Shown here piece by piece: positions 48,978-58,293 of a stretch of DNA of 64,000 nucleotides. Location: NCBI RefSeq assembly GCF_014145615.1, contig NZ_JACIVH010000059.1, forward strand, positions 1-64,000, read 5' to 3'. The notes under the pieces are model-generated. The model did no database searches and was not told the origin of the DNA. It worked only from the letters and a program-made list of their open reading frames with translations. The position numbers and the translations under genes are program-made. Numbering within the stretch: the first letter of the stretch is position 1; each line of letters opens with the position of its first letter. This DNA is from Limosilactobacillus balticus (lineage in GTDB: Bacteria > Bacillota > Bacilli > Lactobacillales > Lactobacillaceae).

Positions 48978-49949
48978 TTAAAGATTGTTATATGGAACGG
49001 GCTTGCCAAAATTAGGTGTTCCATCACTGTTATAGGTAAATGATTTAACGATTGTATGACGATTAGGATCGTATAAGGGATCACCTTTAATATCGGTATA
49101 ATTACGGCAGTGATAGACCATTAAATCGGTTTTATCATCTTCTGCAACTGTAAATGAATTATGACCAGGTCCATATTGATGATGAGTAATATCACTTTGG
49201 AAGACAGGGGTAGAAGATTTATGCCAATTTTGTGGATTAAGCACATCTTCATTTTCGTCACAGGTTAACATACCCATTGCATAATTTTCATCTGTAGCAC
49301 TTGCGGAATAAGTGAGAAACAGTTTTCCATTTCGATGTAAAATCGCTGGGCCTTCATTAACCCAGAATACTTTTGTTTCCCAATCATATTCAGGTTTGCT
49401 AAGCATTACTGGAGTAGTTTTTAATGTCCAAGGATTTTCCATTTCTGCGATATAGAGATTAGAATTTCCTTTAATATTCGGGTCCTTTTGTGCCCAAACA
49501 TAATATAATTTGTCATTAAGCTTAAAACAGGTTGCATCGAGTGAAAATGAATCCATAGGTGTGCGAACTTGACCATGCTCTATCCAGTCATCTTCACTTT
49601 CTATTGGGTTTTCTTTATCGCATTCGATACAAAACATTCGATGCTGAAACATTCCGTTTTTATCAAAGTCAGTTGTTTCAGCAGCAGCAAAATAAATAAA
49701 CCACTTTCCATCTATGAAGTGTAATTCAGGAGCCCAAATTAATTGACTCATTGGTCCTTGATCATGCTTGCGCCAAATTGTTCGTGGAGCAGCGTGAGCT
49801 AAGCCTTCTATTGTGCGGGCTCTTCGGATTTCGATTCGATTATAGGATGGGACAGAGGCAGTAAAATAATAATAACCGTCGCTATGACGATAAATATAAG
49901 GATCTGCACGTTGAATAATTAGTGGTGCAGTATAGGTAAGTTTACTCAA
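48978..49949 (-). CDS. GH43-family arabinofuranosidase/xylosidase, intracellular
   Basis: Five-bladed beta-propeller glycosidase of 323 residues. The three catalytic carboxylates of GH43 are visible: D16 (RADPYIY), D138 (SLDATCF) and E199 (VNEGPAI). No signal peptide, so it acts on imported oligosaccharides. TTG start after AGGAGG at 8 bases. First gene of a two-gene operon with a LacY-type importer. The sequence style FTASVPSYNRIEIRRA suggests an exo-alpha-L-arabinofuranosidase subgroup, which fits the adjacent arabinose catabolic genes. Confidence 0.9.
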   Translation of the reverse strand: MSKLTYTAPLIIQRADPYIYRHSDGYYYFTASVPSYNRIEIRRARTIEGLAHAAPRTIWRKHDQGPMSQLIWAPELHFIDGKWFIYFAAAETTDFDKNGMFQHRMFCIECDKENPIESEDDWIEHGQVRTPMDSFSLDATCFKLNDKLYYVWAQKDPNIKGNSNLYIAEMENPWTLKTTPVMLSKPEYDWETKVFWVNEGPAILHRNGKLFLTYSASATDENYAMGMLTCDENEDVLNPQNWHKSSTPVFQSDITHHQYGPGHNSFTVAEDDKTDLMVYHCRNYTDIKGDPLYDPNRHTIVKSFTYNSDGTPNFGKPVPYNNL

Positions 49950-50002
49950 AATTATTCCTCCTCGATAAGAAATATCTTACAATGCAAAGATACTTCCTCT
50001 AG

Positions 50003-50210
50003 AAAGGGCTTTCAATGTGGTGTGTAAAATTTATTCAATAAATTTAGTGAAAATCAACAAATATATTTATTGTTATTTTGCTTTGAAAGCGATACCATTT
50101 AGTTAATGAACAAAAATGTTTATTTTGATATATAAACAATCAACAAAAACGTTACTTCAATTGAACTGAATTATTTTATTATTAAAATAATTAATAAATA
50201 TGTTGATTGT
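50003..50210. promoter_or_regulatory. Divergent control region: CRE-like sites and repeated ATCAACA operators
   Basis: The 281-base gap between the GH43 operon and the ArsR-like regulator holds several motifs. A CRE TGAAAGCGATACCA (50084-50097) matches 13 of 14 positions, and TGAAAGCCCTTTCT on the minus strand (50016-50003) matches 12 of 14. Three copies of an ATCAACA motif occur: AATCAACAAATATATTTATT (50052-50071), ACAATCAACA (50136-50145), and ACAATCAACATATTTATT inverted (50210-50193). The last lies just before the regulator gene, so autoregulation is plausible. Confidence 0.5.
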
Positions 50211-50230
50211 AGGAAAGGAACAAATAAAAG

Positions 50231-51121
50231 ATGGAAACTATGATTTCAGCAGATTATATTGGCGTTTATAAAGCGTTAGCTTCACCGGTGCGCATAAAGT
50301 TGATTAAATTATTATCTAAAAAACAATTGAGTATTATGGAACTTGCGAGTGAAGTTGGATTAAGTTCTACAATTGTTTCAAAACATCTGAATAAATTAGC
50401 TGATGTGCATATTATTGAATTTCATCGTGTTGGACATCATAAAGTTGCTAAATTACGTGTTGATCAAATTAATATTCATTTTCCAAAGACAATTTATGAA
50501 AAATATAAAATTCATAAAACAGAAGTGCCGGTAGGACAATTTACTAATTTTTCTGTAAAACCTTCTTGTGGATTAGCGGGTTCAACCGGATATATTGGAA
50601 AGGTAGATAATCCATCTTATTTTGCTGATCCTCACCGAATGGAAGCAGGGATGATTTGGTGGAATGATGGGTATATCGAATATCAACTCCCTAACCACTT
50701 ACAAAAAAACGATGAGTTAAAAATGATTGATATTGTAGCAGAATTGGGAAGTGAATTTCCATTTTCTAACAATAATTGGCCATCAGATATTACTATCTCA
50801 TTAAATGGAACAGAATTAGGATTTTGGACTAGTCCAGGTGATTTCTCAGACGTTAGAGGAAAATATACTCCTTCATGGGTGCCTAACAATGTTAATCAAT
50901 ACGGTTTACAAAAGACTTTTAGAATTACAGATCATGGCACATATCTTGATGGTCAGCCGTGGTCAGATATATCGCTTAGTGATTTAACATATGATCCCGA
51001 TCGATTTGTTTTACGATTTGAAGTAAAAAAGACAGCTACTCATAAAGGAGGCTGCACGATTTATGGTCATAATTTTGGGAATTTTCATGAAAGTGTTCAA
51101 ATGAAGCTGTTTTATGAATGA
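50231..51121 (+). CDS. ArsR-like HTH regulator with large unrecognised C-terminal domain
   Basis: A 296-residue protein. The first about 90 residues form an ArsR-type winged helix (ALASPVRIKLIKLLSKKQLS, ELASEVGLSSTIVSKHLNKL) without the metal-binding cysteines of metal sensors. The remaining 200 residues are beta-rich with many Trp, Gly and Asn residues (GMIWWNDGYIEYQLPNHL, WPSDITISLNGTELGFW) and look like a carbohydrate-binding sandwich. This layout resembles predicted sugar-locus regulators (COG4189 type). It diverges from the GH43-LacY operon and precedes the arabinose operon, so sensing a sugar is likely; this is inference. Confidence 0.85.
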   Translation: METMISADYIGVYKALASPVRIKLIKLLSKKQLSIMELASEVGLSSTIVSKHLNKLADVHIIEFHRVGHHKVAKLRVDQINIHFPKTIYEKYKIHKTEVPVGQFTNFSVKPSCGLAGSTGYIGKVDNPSYFADPHRMEAGMIWWNDGYIEYQLPNHLQKNDELKMIDIVAELGSEFPFSNNNWPSDITISLNGTELGFWTSPGDFSDVRGKYTPSWVPNNVNQYGLQKTFRITDHGTYLDGQPWSDISLSDLTYDPDRFVLRFEVKKTATHKGGCTIYGHNFGNFHESVQMKLFYE

Positions 51122-51128
51122 TATTAAA

Positions 51129-51144
51129 ATTCATCCGTATAAAT
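51129..51144 (-). promoter_or_regulatory. Upstream AraR-like operator
   Basis: On the minus strand this reads ATTTATACGGATGAAT, differing at one position from the promoter-proximal copy at 51347-51362. Both resemble the B. subtilis AraR box ATTTGTACGTACAAAT. It lies just after the stop of the ArsR-like regulator. Confidence 0.6.
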
Positions 51145-51171
51145 AATTAATAAAAATTTAATTAATTTTTA

Positions 51172-51217
51172 AAGGCTAATTCCAGTTTGTGTGCATTAAA
51201 CGGGAATTAGTCTTTTT
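51172..51217 (+). terminator. Terminator after the ArsR-like regulator gene
   Basis: AAGGCTAATTCC pairs with GGAATTAGTCTT around a loop of about 19 bases, followed by a T run. Confidence 0.8.
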
Positions 51218-51343
51218 TAGTAGTAAAAAAATAAAAATATTTTTCACATGCATAACAGCTTCTAAGTACAAGATAGACACAGGGTTGTTAAATGTATAAA
51301 ACGACTTTTCACAATTGGTTATGACTAATTTATAAATATCCAC

Positions 51344-51399
51344 TTGATTTATACGGACGAATATTCTATAGTAATAATTGTTCAATGAAAGCGCGTTCA
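51344..51399 (+). promoter_or_regulatory. Arabinose operon promoter with AraR-like box and CRE
   Basis: TTGATT (51344-51349), 17-base spacer, TATAGT (51367-51372). ATTTATACGGACGAAT (51347-51362) overlaps the -35 and spacer and matches the B. subtilis AraR box at 13 of 16 positions. TGAAAGCGCGTTCA (51386-51399) matches the CRE consensus at 13 of 14 and lies just downstream of the expected transcript start. So the operon would need arabinose to release AraR and low glucose to release CcpA. Confidence 0.72.
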
Positions 51400-51447
51400 T
51401 GTTCATAAAAAACTATTACTTTTTAATTTTTAAGGAGGATGAATGTA

Positions 51448-52863
51448 ATGGCTAAAGCCGAGAAGAAAATATCAAGTGCATTTATCTACTTCTTCGGATC
51501 ATTTGGGGGCATCCTATTTGGTTACGATATCGGTGTTATGACTGGTGCCTTACCTTTCTTACAAGCTGATTGGCACCTTGAAAATGCAGCTTCTCTAGTT
51601 GGGTGGATTACTTCAGCAGTTATGTTTGGGGCAATCTTCGGGGGCGCATTAGCCGGACAACTTTCTGATAAGTTTGGTCGGCGGAAAATGATTTTAATGT
51701 CTGCGATTGTATTCATGGTATTCTCCGTTTTATCTGGTGTTTCACCAGACATGGGCGAAGCAAGTGCCTACTATCTAATTATCGTACGGATGCTTTTAGG
51801 TTTAGCGGTAGGGGCTGCCTCAGCTTTAGTACCAGCTTATATGTCCGAAATGGCACCAGCTAAAGCGCGTGGACGTTTATCTGGACTCAACCAAACGATG
51901 ATTGTTTCTGGAATGTTATTGTCATATGTCGTTGACTTCTTATTGAAAGACCTTCCTGGTGAATGGGCATGGCGTCTTATGTTAGGATTGGCAGCTGTTC
52001 CTGCTTTAATCTTATTCCTTGGTGTTCTTCGCTTACCAGAATCTCCACGGTTCTTATTACGTAAGGGTGATGAAGCACAAGCGCGAAAAGTTCTTTCTTA
52101 CATTCGTAAAAATCCAGCTGAGATTGACCAGGAATTAGCAAGTATTAAAGAAACTGCTAAAGAAGAACGACAAGCAAATCAAAAGACAAGTTGGTCAACC
52201 TTATTCAGTGGCAAGTATCGTTACCTAGTTATTGCTGGAGTTGGGGTTGCAGCCTTCCAACAATTCCAAGGTGCAAACGCGATCTTCTACTATATTCCAT
52301 TAATTGTTCAAAAGGCAACTGGCCAAGCTGCTTCTTCAAACTTAATGTGGCCAATTGTTCAAGGGGTCATCTTAGTTATTGGTTCCCTGGTTTACATGTG
52401 GATTGCTGATAAATTTAACCGGCGGACATTGTTAATGGTTGGTGGTGCAGTCATGGGACTTTCTTTCATTCTTCCAGCCGTTATTAATTGGATGATGCCA
52501 AATATGAATCCGATGACAATTGTTGTGTTCTTATGTATCTATGTTGCTTTTTACTCCTTCACATGGGCTCCGTTAACATGGGTGCTTGTTGGTGAAATCT
52601 TCCCACTAGCTATCCGGGGTCGTGCATCTGGTTTAGCTTCATCATTTAACTGGATTGGATCATGGTTAGTTGGTCTTATCTTCCCAATTATGACTGCAAG
52701 CATGCCACAAGAAGCTGTTTTCGCGATCTTCGGAATTATCTGTATCTTAGGAGTTATCTTTGTTAAGACCTGTGTTCCTGAAACTCGTGGTCACACTCTT
52801 GAAGAAATTGAAGAGCAAGGAACAAACCGTGGTCGAGTAAAAGCCAGCAATCCTGAAAATTAG
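51448..52863 (+). CDS. Sugar:H+ symporter of the MFS sugar-porter family (probable L-arabinose)
   Basis: A 471-residue, 12-helix transporter. Sugar-porter motifs: GYDIGVMTGALPF, DKFGRRK after helix 2, RLPESPRFL at the mid-loop, FQQFQGANAIFYY in helix 7, and PETRGHTLEEIEE at the end. The ATG at 51448 is 9 bases from AAGGAGG; an in-frame ATG at 51439 abuts it. First gene of the arabinose operon, so arabinose is the likely substrate (AraE/AraT role). Confidence 0.9.
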   Translation: MAKAEKKISSAFIYFFGSFGGILFGYDIGVMTGALPFLQADWHLENAASLVGWITSAVMFGAIFGGALAGQLSDKFGRRKMILMSAIVFMVFSVLSGVSPDMGEASAYYLIIVRMLLGLAVGAASALVPAYMSEMAPAKARGRLSGLNQTMIVSGMLLSYVVDFLLKDLPGEWAWRLMLGLAAVPALILFLGVLRLPESPRFLLRKGDEAQARKVLSYIRKNPAEIDQELASIKETAKEERQANQKTSWSTLFSGKYRYLVIAGVGVAAFQQFQGANAIFYYIPLIVQKATGQAASSNLMWPIVQGVILVIGSLVYMWIADKFNRRTLLMVGGAVMGLSFILPAVINWMMPNMNPMTIVVFLCIYVAFYSFTWAPLTWVLVGEIFPLAIRGRASGLASSFNWIGSWLVGLIFPIMTASMPQEAVFAIFGIICILGVIFVKTCVPETRGHTLEEIEEQGTNRGRVKASNPEN

Positions 52864-52875
52864 GAGGAATACTCT

Positions 52876-54498
52876 ATGAATTTACGTGAAACAGCGACAC
52901 AGTTAAAAAATGGTCAGGCTTCACTTGGAATTGAATTAGGCTCTACCCGAATTAAAGCAGTTTTGATTAATCCAGATTTCGAAACTATTTCTTCTGGGAG
53001 CTATACCTGGGAAAACCAATTAAAAGATGGAATCTGGACATACCCGCTGGATCAAGTTTGGGAAGGAATTCAAACTGCTTATGCCAAGATTAAGGCAGAC
53101 GTCCAAAGTAAGTACCATGTGAGCTTGGATGAAATTAGTTCAATTGGTGTCAGTGCTATGATGCATGGGTATCTACCATTTGATAAAAATAACCAATTAC
53201 TTGTTCCCTTTAGAACCTGGCGGAACAACATTACCGAAGAATCTGCAGATAAGTTAACTGATTTATTTGATTTTAATATTCCACAGCGATGGAGTATTGC
53301 TCACCTCTACCAAGCAATTTTGAACAAGGAACCGCATGTTAAAGATATTGATTTCATTACAACTTTAGCTGGTTATGTTCACTGGAAGCTTTCGGGTGAA
53401 AAAGTTTTAGGAATTGGAGATGCATCAGGAGTATTTCCAATCGATGATCAAACATTAACTTATCGTCAAGACTTTATTGAAAAATTCAACTCATTACCAG
53501 AAGTTGAACAATACCCATGGCAACTTAAGAATATTTTGCCTGCAGTCCTGGTAGCTGGACGCGATGCAGGTCACTTAACTGCTGATGGAGCAAAGTTACT
53601 TGATCCAAGTGGGACTTTGCAAGCTGGTAGTTTGATGGCCCCTCCAGAAGGGGATGCAGGAACTGGAATGGTTGGAACTAACAGTGTTCGAAAACGGACA
53701 GGAAATATTTCAGTTGGAACTTCAGCCTTCTCAATGAATGTGTTAGATGCTCCATTAAAGAAACTTCACCGTGATATTGATATTGTTACTACCCCAACTG
53801 GTGATCCAGTAGCTATGGTTCATATCAACAATTGTTCCTCAGATATCAACGCCTGGGTTGGATTATTTAGAGATTTTGCTAATGCAATTGGGGCTAAGAT
53901 TGATACCAATACGCTTTATGAGACCCTATTTGATTCAACGGTTCACTCCGACCCAGATGCTGGTGGATTAATTAATTATAGTTATCTTTCTGGTGAAAAT
54001 ATCACCAAGATTCAAGAAGGACGTCCCTTATTTGTCCGTACTCCAAATAGTAAGATGAACCTCGCTAACTTCTTCCTTACTCAACTCTATGCAGCGTTTG
54101 CACCATTGAAGATTGGGATGGATATCTTACTAAATGAAGAACACGTTCAAACCGATGTCATGGTTGCACAAGGGGGACTCTTTGGGACACCGGTTATTGG
54201 GCAACAAGTTTTGGCAAATGCCTTAAATATCCCAATTACAATCATGAATACTGCTAGTGAAGGTGGACCATGGGGAATGGCAGTCCTTGCTAAGTACGCT
54301 GAGACTTACGGAAAAGAATCCCTAGCAGATTACCTTGACGAAAAAGTCTTTAAGAATCCAGAAAGTATGACCCTTACACCAGAACCTGCTGGTGTAAAGG
54401 GATATGAAAGCTTTATTACTCGTTACCAAGCAGGCTTACCTGTTGAAGCATTAGCTGGTGATGACATTAAAGAACGTGAAGAGAAAGGGAGTAAATAG
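52876..54498 (+). CDS. araB: Ribulokinase (FGGY family)
   Basis: A 540-residue kinase phosphorylating L-ribulose. N-terminal phosphate site GIELGSTRIKAVLI; mid-part GDAGTGMVGTN and NISVGTSAF as in FGGY kinases; C-terminal AQGGLFGTPVIGQQ and TASEGGPWGMAVLA. It begins 12 bases after the transporter, with an AGGAGG site. Part of araT-araB-araD-araA. The product, L-ribulose-5-phosphate, feeds araD and the phosphoketolase pathway. Confidence 0.94.
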   Translation: MNLRETATQLKNGQASLGIELGSTRIKAVLINPDFETISSGSYTWENQLKDGIWTYPLDQVWEGIQTAYAKIKADVQSKYHVSLDEISSIGVSAMMHGYLPFDKNNQLLVPFRTWRNNITEESADKLTDLFDFNIPQRWSIAHLYQAILNKEPHVKDIDFITTLAGYVHWKLSGEKVLGIGDASGVFPIDDQTLTYRQDFIEKFNSLPEVEQYPWQLKNILPAVLVAGRDAGHLTADGAKLLDPSGTLQAGSLMAPPEGDAGTGMVGTNSVRKRTGNISVGTSAFSMNVLDAPLKKLHRDIDIVTTPTGDPVAMVHINNCSSDINAWVGLFRDFANAIGAKIDTNTLYETLFDSTVHSDPDAGGLINYSYLSGENITKIQEGRPLFVRTPNSKMNLANFFLTQLYAAFAPLKIGMDILLNEEHVQTDVMVAQGGLFGTPVIGQQVLANALNIPITIMNTASEGGPWGMAVLAKYAETYGKESLADYLDEKVFKNPESMTLTPEPAGVKGYESFITRYQAGLPVEALAGDDIKEREEKGSK

Positions 54499-54501
54499 TA
54501 C

Positions 54502-55230
54502 ATGTTAGAAGATTTAAAGAAAGAAGTTTATGAAGCAAATATGCGGCTTCCTAAACTAGGCCTTGTTTCCTTTACCTGGGGCAATGTTTCAGGAATTGAC
54601 CGTGAAAAAGGATTGTTTGTTATTAAACCTTCTGGAGTTCCATATGAAGAGATGAAGCCGGAAGATATGGTTGTTGTCAACTTGGATGGTGAGGTAGTCG
54701 AGGGTGACTTGAATCCATCCAGTGATACTCCTACTCACACTTACCTTTATAATCACTTCCCAAAGATTGGTGGAGTCGTTCATACTCATTCACCATGGGC
54801 AGTAGCGTTTGCAGCTGCACGGATGGATGTTCCAGCAATGAATACCACGCACGCTGATACTTTCTATACTGATGTCCCAGCTGCTGATGCTTTGACGAAG
54901 GAAGAAATTGAAGAAGATTATGAGGGTAATACAGGAAAGGTAATCGTTCGTTCATTCAAGGAACGGGGCTTGGACTATGAAGCAACCCCAGCGGCATTAG
55001 TAATGCAACATGGTCCATTTACCTGGGGCCCAACACCGGACAAAGCAGTTTATAATGCTAAGGTGTTAGAAGTTGTGGCAGAAGAAGATTATCATGCAAT
55101 GCAATTAACGCACCAAGATCTTCACTTACCGCAATACTTATTGGACAAACACTATTACCGCAAGCATGGGGCGAATGCATATTACGGACAAAATAATGCG
55201 CATTCAAAAGATCATGCAGCTCACGCTTAA
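54502..55230 (+). CDS. araD: L-ribulose-5-phosphate 4-epimerase
   Basis: Class II aldolase-fold enzyme of 242 residues converting L-ribulose-5-phosphate to D-xylulose-5-phosphate. Zinc ligands H94 and H96 lie in VVHTHSPWAVAF; GNVSGIDREKG and KPSGVPYEEMKPEDMVV bind the phosphate. Three bases after araB, so tightly coupled. A His-rich C-terminal tail is present (HSKDHAAHA). Confidence 0.96.
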   Translation: MLEDLKKEVYEANMRLPKLGLVSFTWGNVSGIDREKGLFVIKPSGVPYEEMKPEDMVVVNLDGEVVEGDLNPSSDTPTHTYLYNHFPKIGGVVHTHSPWAVAFAAARMDVPAMNTTHADTFYTDVPAADALTKEEIEEDYEGNTGKVIVRSFKERGLDYEATPAALVMQHGPFTWGPTPDKAVYNAKVLEVVAEEDYHAMQLTHQDLHLPQYLLDKHYYRKHGANAYYGQNNAHSKDHAAHA

Positions 55231-55284
55231 TTAATTTGGTAGCTACATTTTAAAAACTTTTTAGCATAAAAGGAGTGTAATCTC

Positions 55285-56706
55285 ATGGATATTAAGAATT
55301 ACGAATTTTGGTTTGTTACTGGTAGTCAATTCCTTTACGGTGAAGAACAATTAAAGTCAGTTGCTGCTGACGCTGAAGATATTGTTAATAAGTTAAACGA
55401 AAGTGGTAAGTTGCCTTACAAGGTTGTCTTCAAGGGTGTTATGACAACTGCTGAAGGAATCACTAAGTTTATGAAGGAAGCTAACTACAATGACAATGTT
55501 GCCGGTGTTATGACGTGGATGCATACCTTCTCACCAGCAAAGAACTGGATTCGGGGAACTAAGCTTTTGCAAAAGCCACTACTTCATTTGGCAACCCAAT
55601 ACTTGAACAAGATTCCATATGACACCATTGACTTTGATTACATGAACTTAAACCAATCAGCTCATGGTGACCGTGAATATGCTTACATTAACGCTCGTTT
55701 ACAAAAGCATAACAAGATTGTTTACGGCTTCTGGGGTGATGAAGAAGTTCAAGAAGAAATCGCTGACTGGCAAAATGTTGCAGTTGCTTACAACGAAAGC
55801 TTTAACATTAAGATTGTTCGTTTTGGTGATACAATGCGGAATGTTGCCGTTACTGAAGGTGATAAGGTTGAAGCCCAAATGTTCCTTGGCTGGACTGTTG
55901 ACTACTGGCCAGTAAGTGACTTAGTTGAATATGTAAATGGTATCAGTGAAGATGAAATTGATGCTGCTTACAAGGACTTAGCAAGTCGTTACGAAATGGT
56001 CCAAGGTGACAATACTAAGGAACACTATGAACACTCAGTTCGTTACCAACTTCGTGAATACCTTGGCTTGAAGAAGTTTATGGATGAAAAAGGCTACACT
56101 GGCTTTACCACTAACTTTGAAGACTTACATGGCCTTGAAGAATTGCCTGGCTTAGCTGCTCAATTATTGATGCGTGATGGCTACGGCTTTGGTGCTGAAG
56201 GTGATTGGAAGTCTGCCGGCATGGACCGCTTATTGAAGATTGCTGCGGATAATGTTGCCACTGCCTTTATGGAAGACTACACATTAGATCTTCGTCCAGG
56301 TCACCAAGCAATTCTTGGTTCACACATGCTTGAAGTTGACCCAACAATTGCTTCAGATAAGCCACGGGTTGAGGTTCATCCATTAGACATTGGTGGTAAA
56401 GATGACCCAGCACGGTTAGTATTTACTGGTCGTGAAGGTAAGGCTGTCGATGTTACCCTTTCATACTTCAACGATGGTTACAAGGTTATCGGTTACTCAG
56501 TTGATTGTCACAAGCCAGAAGCTGAAACGCCTCATCTTCCAGTTGCTAAGCAGTTATGGACACCAACTGTTGGCTTAAAGGAAGGTGCTGAACGCTGGAT
56601 GCACGCTGGTGGTGGTCACCACACAATCTTGAGTTTCAGTTTGAAGCCACAACAAATTAAAGATCTTTTCGGAATGTTAGATGTTAAAGTTGATTTTATT
56701 GAATAG
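55285..56706 (+). CDS. araA: L-arabinose isomerase
   Basis: A 473-residue Mn-dependent enzyme converting L-arabinose to L-ribulose. N-terminal [16 protein letters not shown], then [18 protein letters not shown], and the metal region [16 protein letters not shown] with later GGGHHT. Strong codon bias and a good ribosome site (AAAAGGAGTG) suggest high expression. Last gene of the operon, followed by a terminator. Confidence 0.97.
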   Translation: MDIKNYEFWFVTGSQFLYGEEQLKSVAADAEDIVNKLNESGKLPYKVVFKGVMTTAEGITKFMKEANYNDNVAGVMTWMHTFSPAKNWIRGTKLLQKPLLHLATQYLNKIPYDTIDFDYMNLNQSAHGDREYAYINARLQKHNKIVYGFWGDEEVQEEIADWQNVAVAYNESFNIKIVRFGDTMRNVAVTEGDKVEAQMFLGWTVDYWPVSDLVEYVNGISEDEIDAAYKDLASRYEMVQGDNTKEHYEHSVRYQLREYLGLKKFMDEKGYTGFTTNFEDLHGLEELPGLAAQLLMRDGYGFGAEGDWKSAGMDRLLKIAADNVATAFMEDYTLDLRPGHQAILGSHMLEVDPTIASDKPRVEVHPLDIGGKDDPARLVFTGREGKAVDVTLSYFNDGYKVIGYSVDCHKPEAETPHLPVAKQLWTPTVGLKEGAERWMHAGGGHHTILSFSLKPQQIKDLFGMLDVKVDFIE

Positions 56707-56728
56707 TTAATTTTAATTGAAAATCCTC

Positions 56729-56776
56729 AAAATGGTTCTACTCGGCAAACCTCGAGACGAGTAGAATCATTTTTTA
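56729..56776 (+). terminator. Terminator after araA
   Basis: AAAATGGTTCTACTCG pairs with CGAGTAGAATCATTTT (one G-U) around a 13-base loop, followed by T. The next gene may be read by partial readthrough. Confidence 0.88.
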
Positions 56777-56792
56777 TCAGGAGATGGAAATA

Positions 56793-57362
56793 ATGAAAAC
56801 TGAAAAAGAGAAAATGCTAGCAGGGGAAGTTTTTAATGTTTATGATCCTGAATTAGTTAAAGAGCGTCAATATGCCCGCCAATTAGTTGAACGATTTAAT
56901 GCTCTTGGTGAAATGAACCCGACTGCAAGCAATACTGTGATTCGTCAACTATTTGGACACGTTGGCGAAAAGTGTGAAGTTCATCCGCAATTCAAGTGCG
57001 ATTATGGTTATAACATTTATGTAGATGATGATTTCTTCGCTAACTATGATTGTGTCATGCTTGATGTAAGCCCAATTCGGATTGGGAAGCATTGTTTATT
57101 GGGACCGCGCGTGCAGATTTATACTGTCAATCATCCCCTTGACCCACAATTACGACGAAATGGAGCTTATGGACAAAGTAAGGATGTCACTATTGGGGAT
57201 GACGTATGGATTGGTGGCGGGGCAATTATTTGTCCAGGTGTAACTTTGGGTAATAATGTAATTGTTGGTGCTGGAAGTGTAGTGACAAAGTCGTTTGGTG
57301 ATAATGTTGTTATTGCCGGTAATCCAGCACGGATCATTAGAGAGAATCCATATGTAGAATAA
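56793..57362 (+). CDS. Sugar O-acetyltransferase (maltose/galactoside type)
   Basis: A 189-residue left-handed beta-helix (hexapeptide repeat) acetyltransferase using acetyl-CoA. Family marks: KEKMLAGEVFNVYDPELV at the N-terminus, catalytic His in YTVNHPLDP, and hexapeptide repeats IGDDVWIGGGAIICPGVTLG. The ATG at 56793 is about 9 bases from CAGGAG; an ATG at 56784 abuts it. The acceptor is unknown; these enzymes are thought to detoxify excess sugars, which would suit an arabinose locus. Confidence 0.9.
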   Translation: MKTEKEKMLAGEVFNVYDPELVKERQYARQLVERFNALGEMNPTASNTVIRQLFGHVGEKCEVHPQFKCDYGYNIYVDDDFFANYDCVMLDVSPIRIGKHCLLGPRVQIYTVNHPLDPQLRRNGAYGQSKDVTIGDDVWIGGGAIICPGVTLGNNVIVGAGSVVTKSFGDNVVIAGNPARIIRENPYVE

Positions 57363-57392
57363 TTGATTATTTCCCGGGTTATTTTTAACGCA

Positions 57393-57443
57393 AAAAGGGA
57401 ACTAAGATATGGTCATGTGACGGCCGTTATCTTGGTTCCCTTT
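57393..57443. terminator. Terminator between the acetyltransferase and the aldo/keto reductase
   Basis: AAAGGGAACTAAGATA pairs with TTATCTTGGTTCCCTTT around a loop of about 18 bases, between convergent genes. Confidence 0.85.
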
Positions 57444-57450
57444 ATCATTC

Positions 57451-58293
57451 TTAATATTTAAGATTATATTCGTAAACTAGTGCTGGTTCTTTACCTACGC
57501 GTGTAAAGTTATTTAAGTTATTAATAGCAGTCATTTCCTCGTTGCTTAATGTGAAGTCATAGATGTTAATATTTTGCTTGATTCGCGCTTCATGAATTGA
57601 CTTCGGAATGAAGGCGACCCCGCTTTGCAAATGCCAGCGGAGGACAACTTGGGCGGCAGACTTATGATGGTTAGCAGCAATCTTATTGAGGGTTGGATTA
57701 TCGAGGATGGTTCCACGCCCAAGCGGACTCCACGCCTGGGTAGCAATATCATGTTCCTTATCGTATTGGAGCAAGGGTTGTTGGTTGAGGCGTGGGTGAC
57801 GTTCAATTTGATTGATGACGGGCATCTCATGTGCTTGGGTAGCAAGATATTGGAGGTGGATCATTTGGTAGTTGCTAACACCAATTGAACGAGTCAGACC
57901 TTCTTTCTTTAATTCTTCAAGGGCTGCCCAGGTGTCAAAGAAAGCTCGTTCAATTGGCCAATGAATAAGCAGAAGGTTAACATAATCAAGTTTCAACTTT
58001 TGAAGTGAGTCTTTAACAGAGGTGATTGTTTGCTTAAACCCTTGATTAGGTTCCGATACTTTTGTAGTAATAAAAAGTTCCTCGCGAGGTAAGCCAAGTG
58101 CCTGTAAAGCATTTCCAACTTCTGCTTCGTTTTTATATAATTGCGCGGTATCAAAAAGACGATAGCCAGCATCATAGGCATACTTTATCGCTGAGGTAAT
58201 CGTACTTTGATCAGTAATTTTATATAAGCCAAATCCTTCTTGAGGCATTGATTGACCATCAGCAAGTAATAATTGTTTTACTTCATTATTCAT
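57451..58293 (-). CDS. Aldo/keto reductase
   Basis: A 280-residue NADPH-dependent TIM-barrel reductase. The catalytic tetrad is visible: D48 (RLFDTAQLY), Y53, K78 (ITTKV) and H111 (LLIHWP). Family 5-type sequence (similar to 2,5-diketo-gluconate reductases). Its start overlaps the end of araR by 8 bases, so it is co-transcribed with the arabinose regulator; it may reduce a pentose or related aldehyde, which is inference. Confidence 0.92.
   Translation of the reverse strand: MNNEVKQLLLADGQSMPQEGFGLYKITDQSTITSAIKYAYDAGYRLFDTAQLYKNEAEVGNALQALGLPREELFITTKVSEPNQGFKQTITSVKDSLQKLKLDYVNLLLIHWPIERAFFDTWAALEELKKEGLTRSIGVSNYQMIHLQYLATQAHEMPVINQIERHPRLNQQPLLQYDKEHDIATQAWSPLGRGTILDNPTLNKIAANHHKSAAQVVLRWHLQSGVAFIPKSIHEARIKQNINIYDFTLSNEEMTAINNLNNFTRVGKEPALVYEYNLKY

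Noticed and set aside
50052-50210. Short ATCAACA repeats as a CRISPR-like or iteron array
   Set aside because: Only three short copies in both orientations with irregular spacing; operator sites are the simpler explanation. No CRISPR array was seen in the window.
54589-54955. Minus-strand open frames within araD
   Set aside because: Shadows of a strongly coding gene with biased codon use; no start signals.
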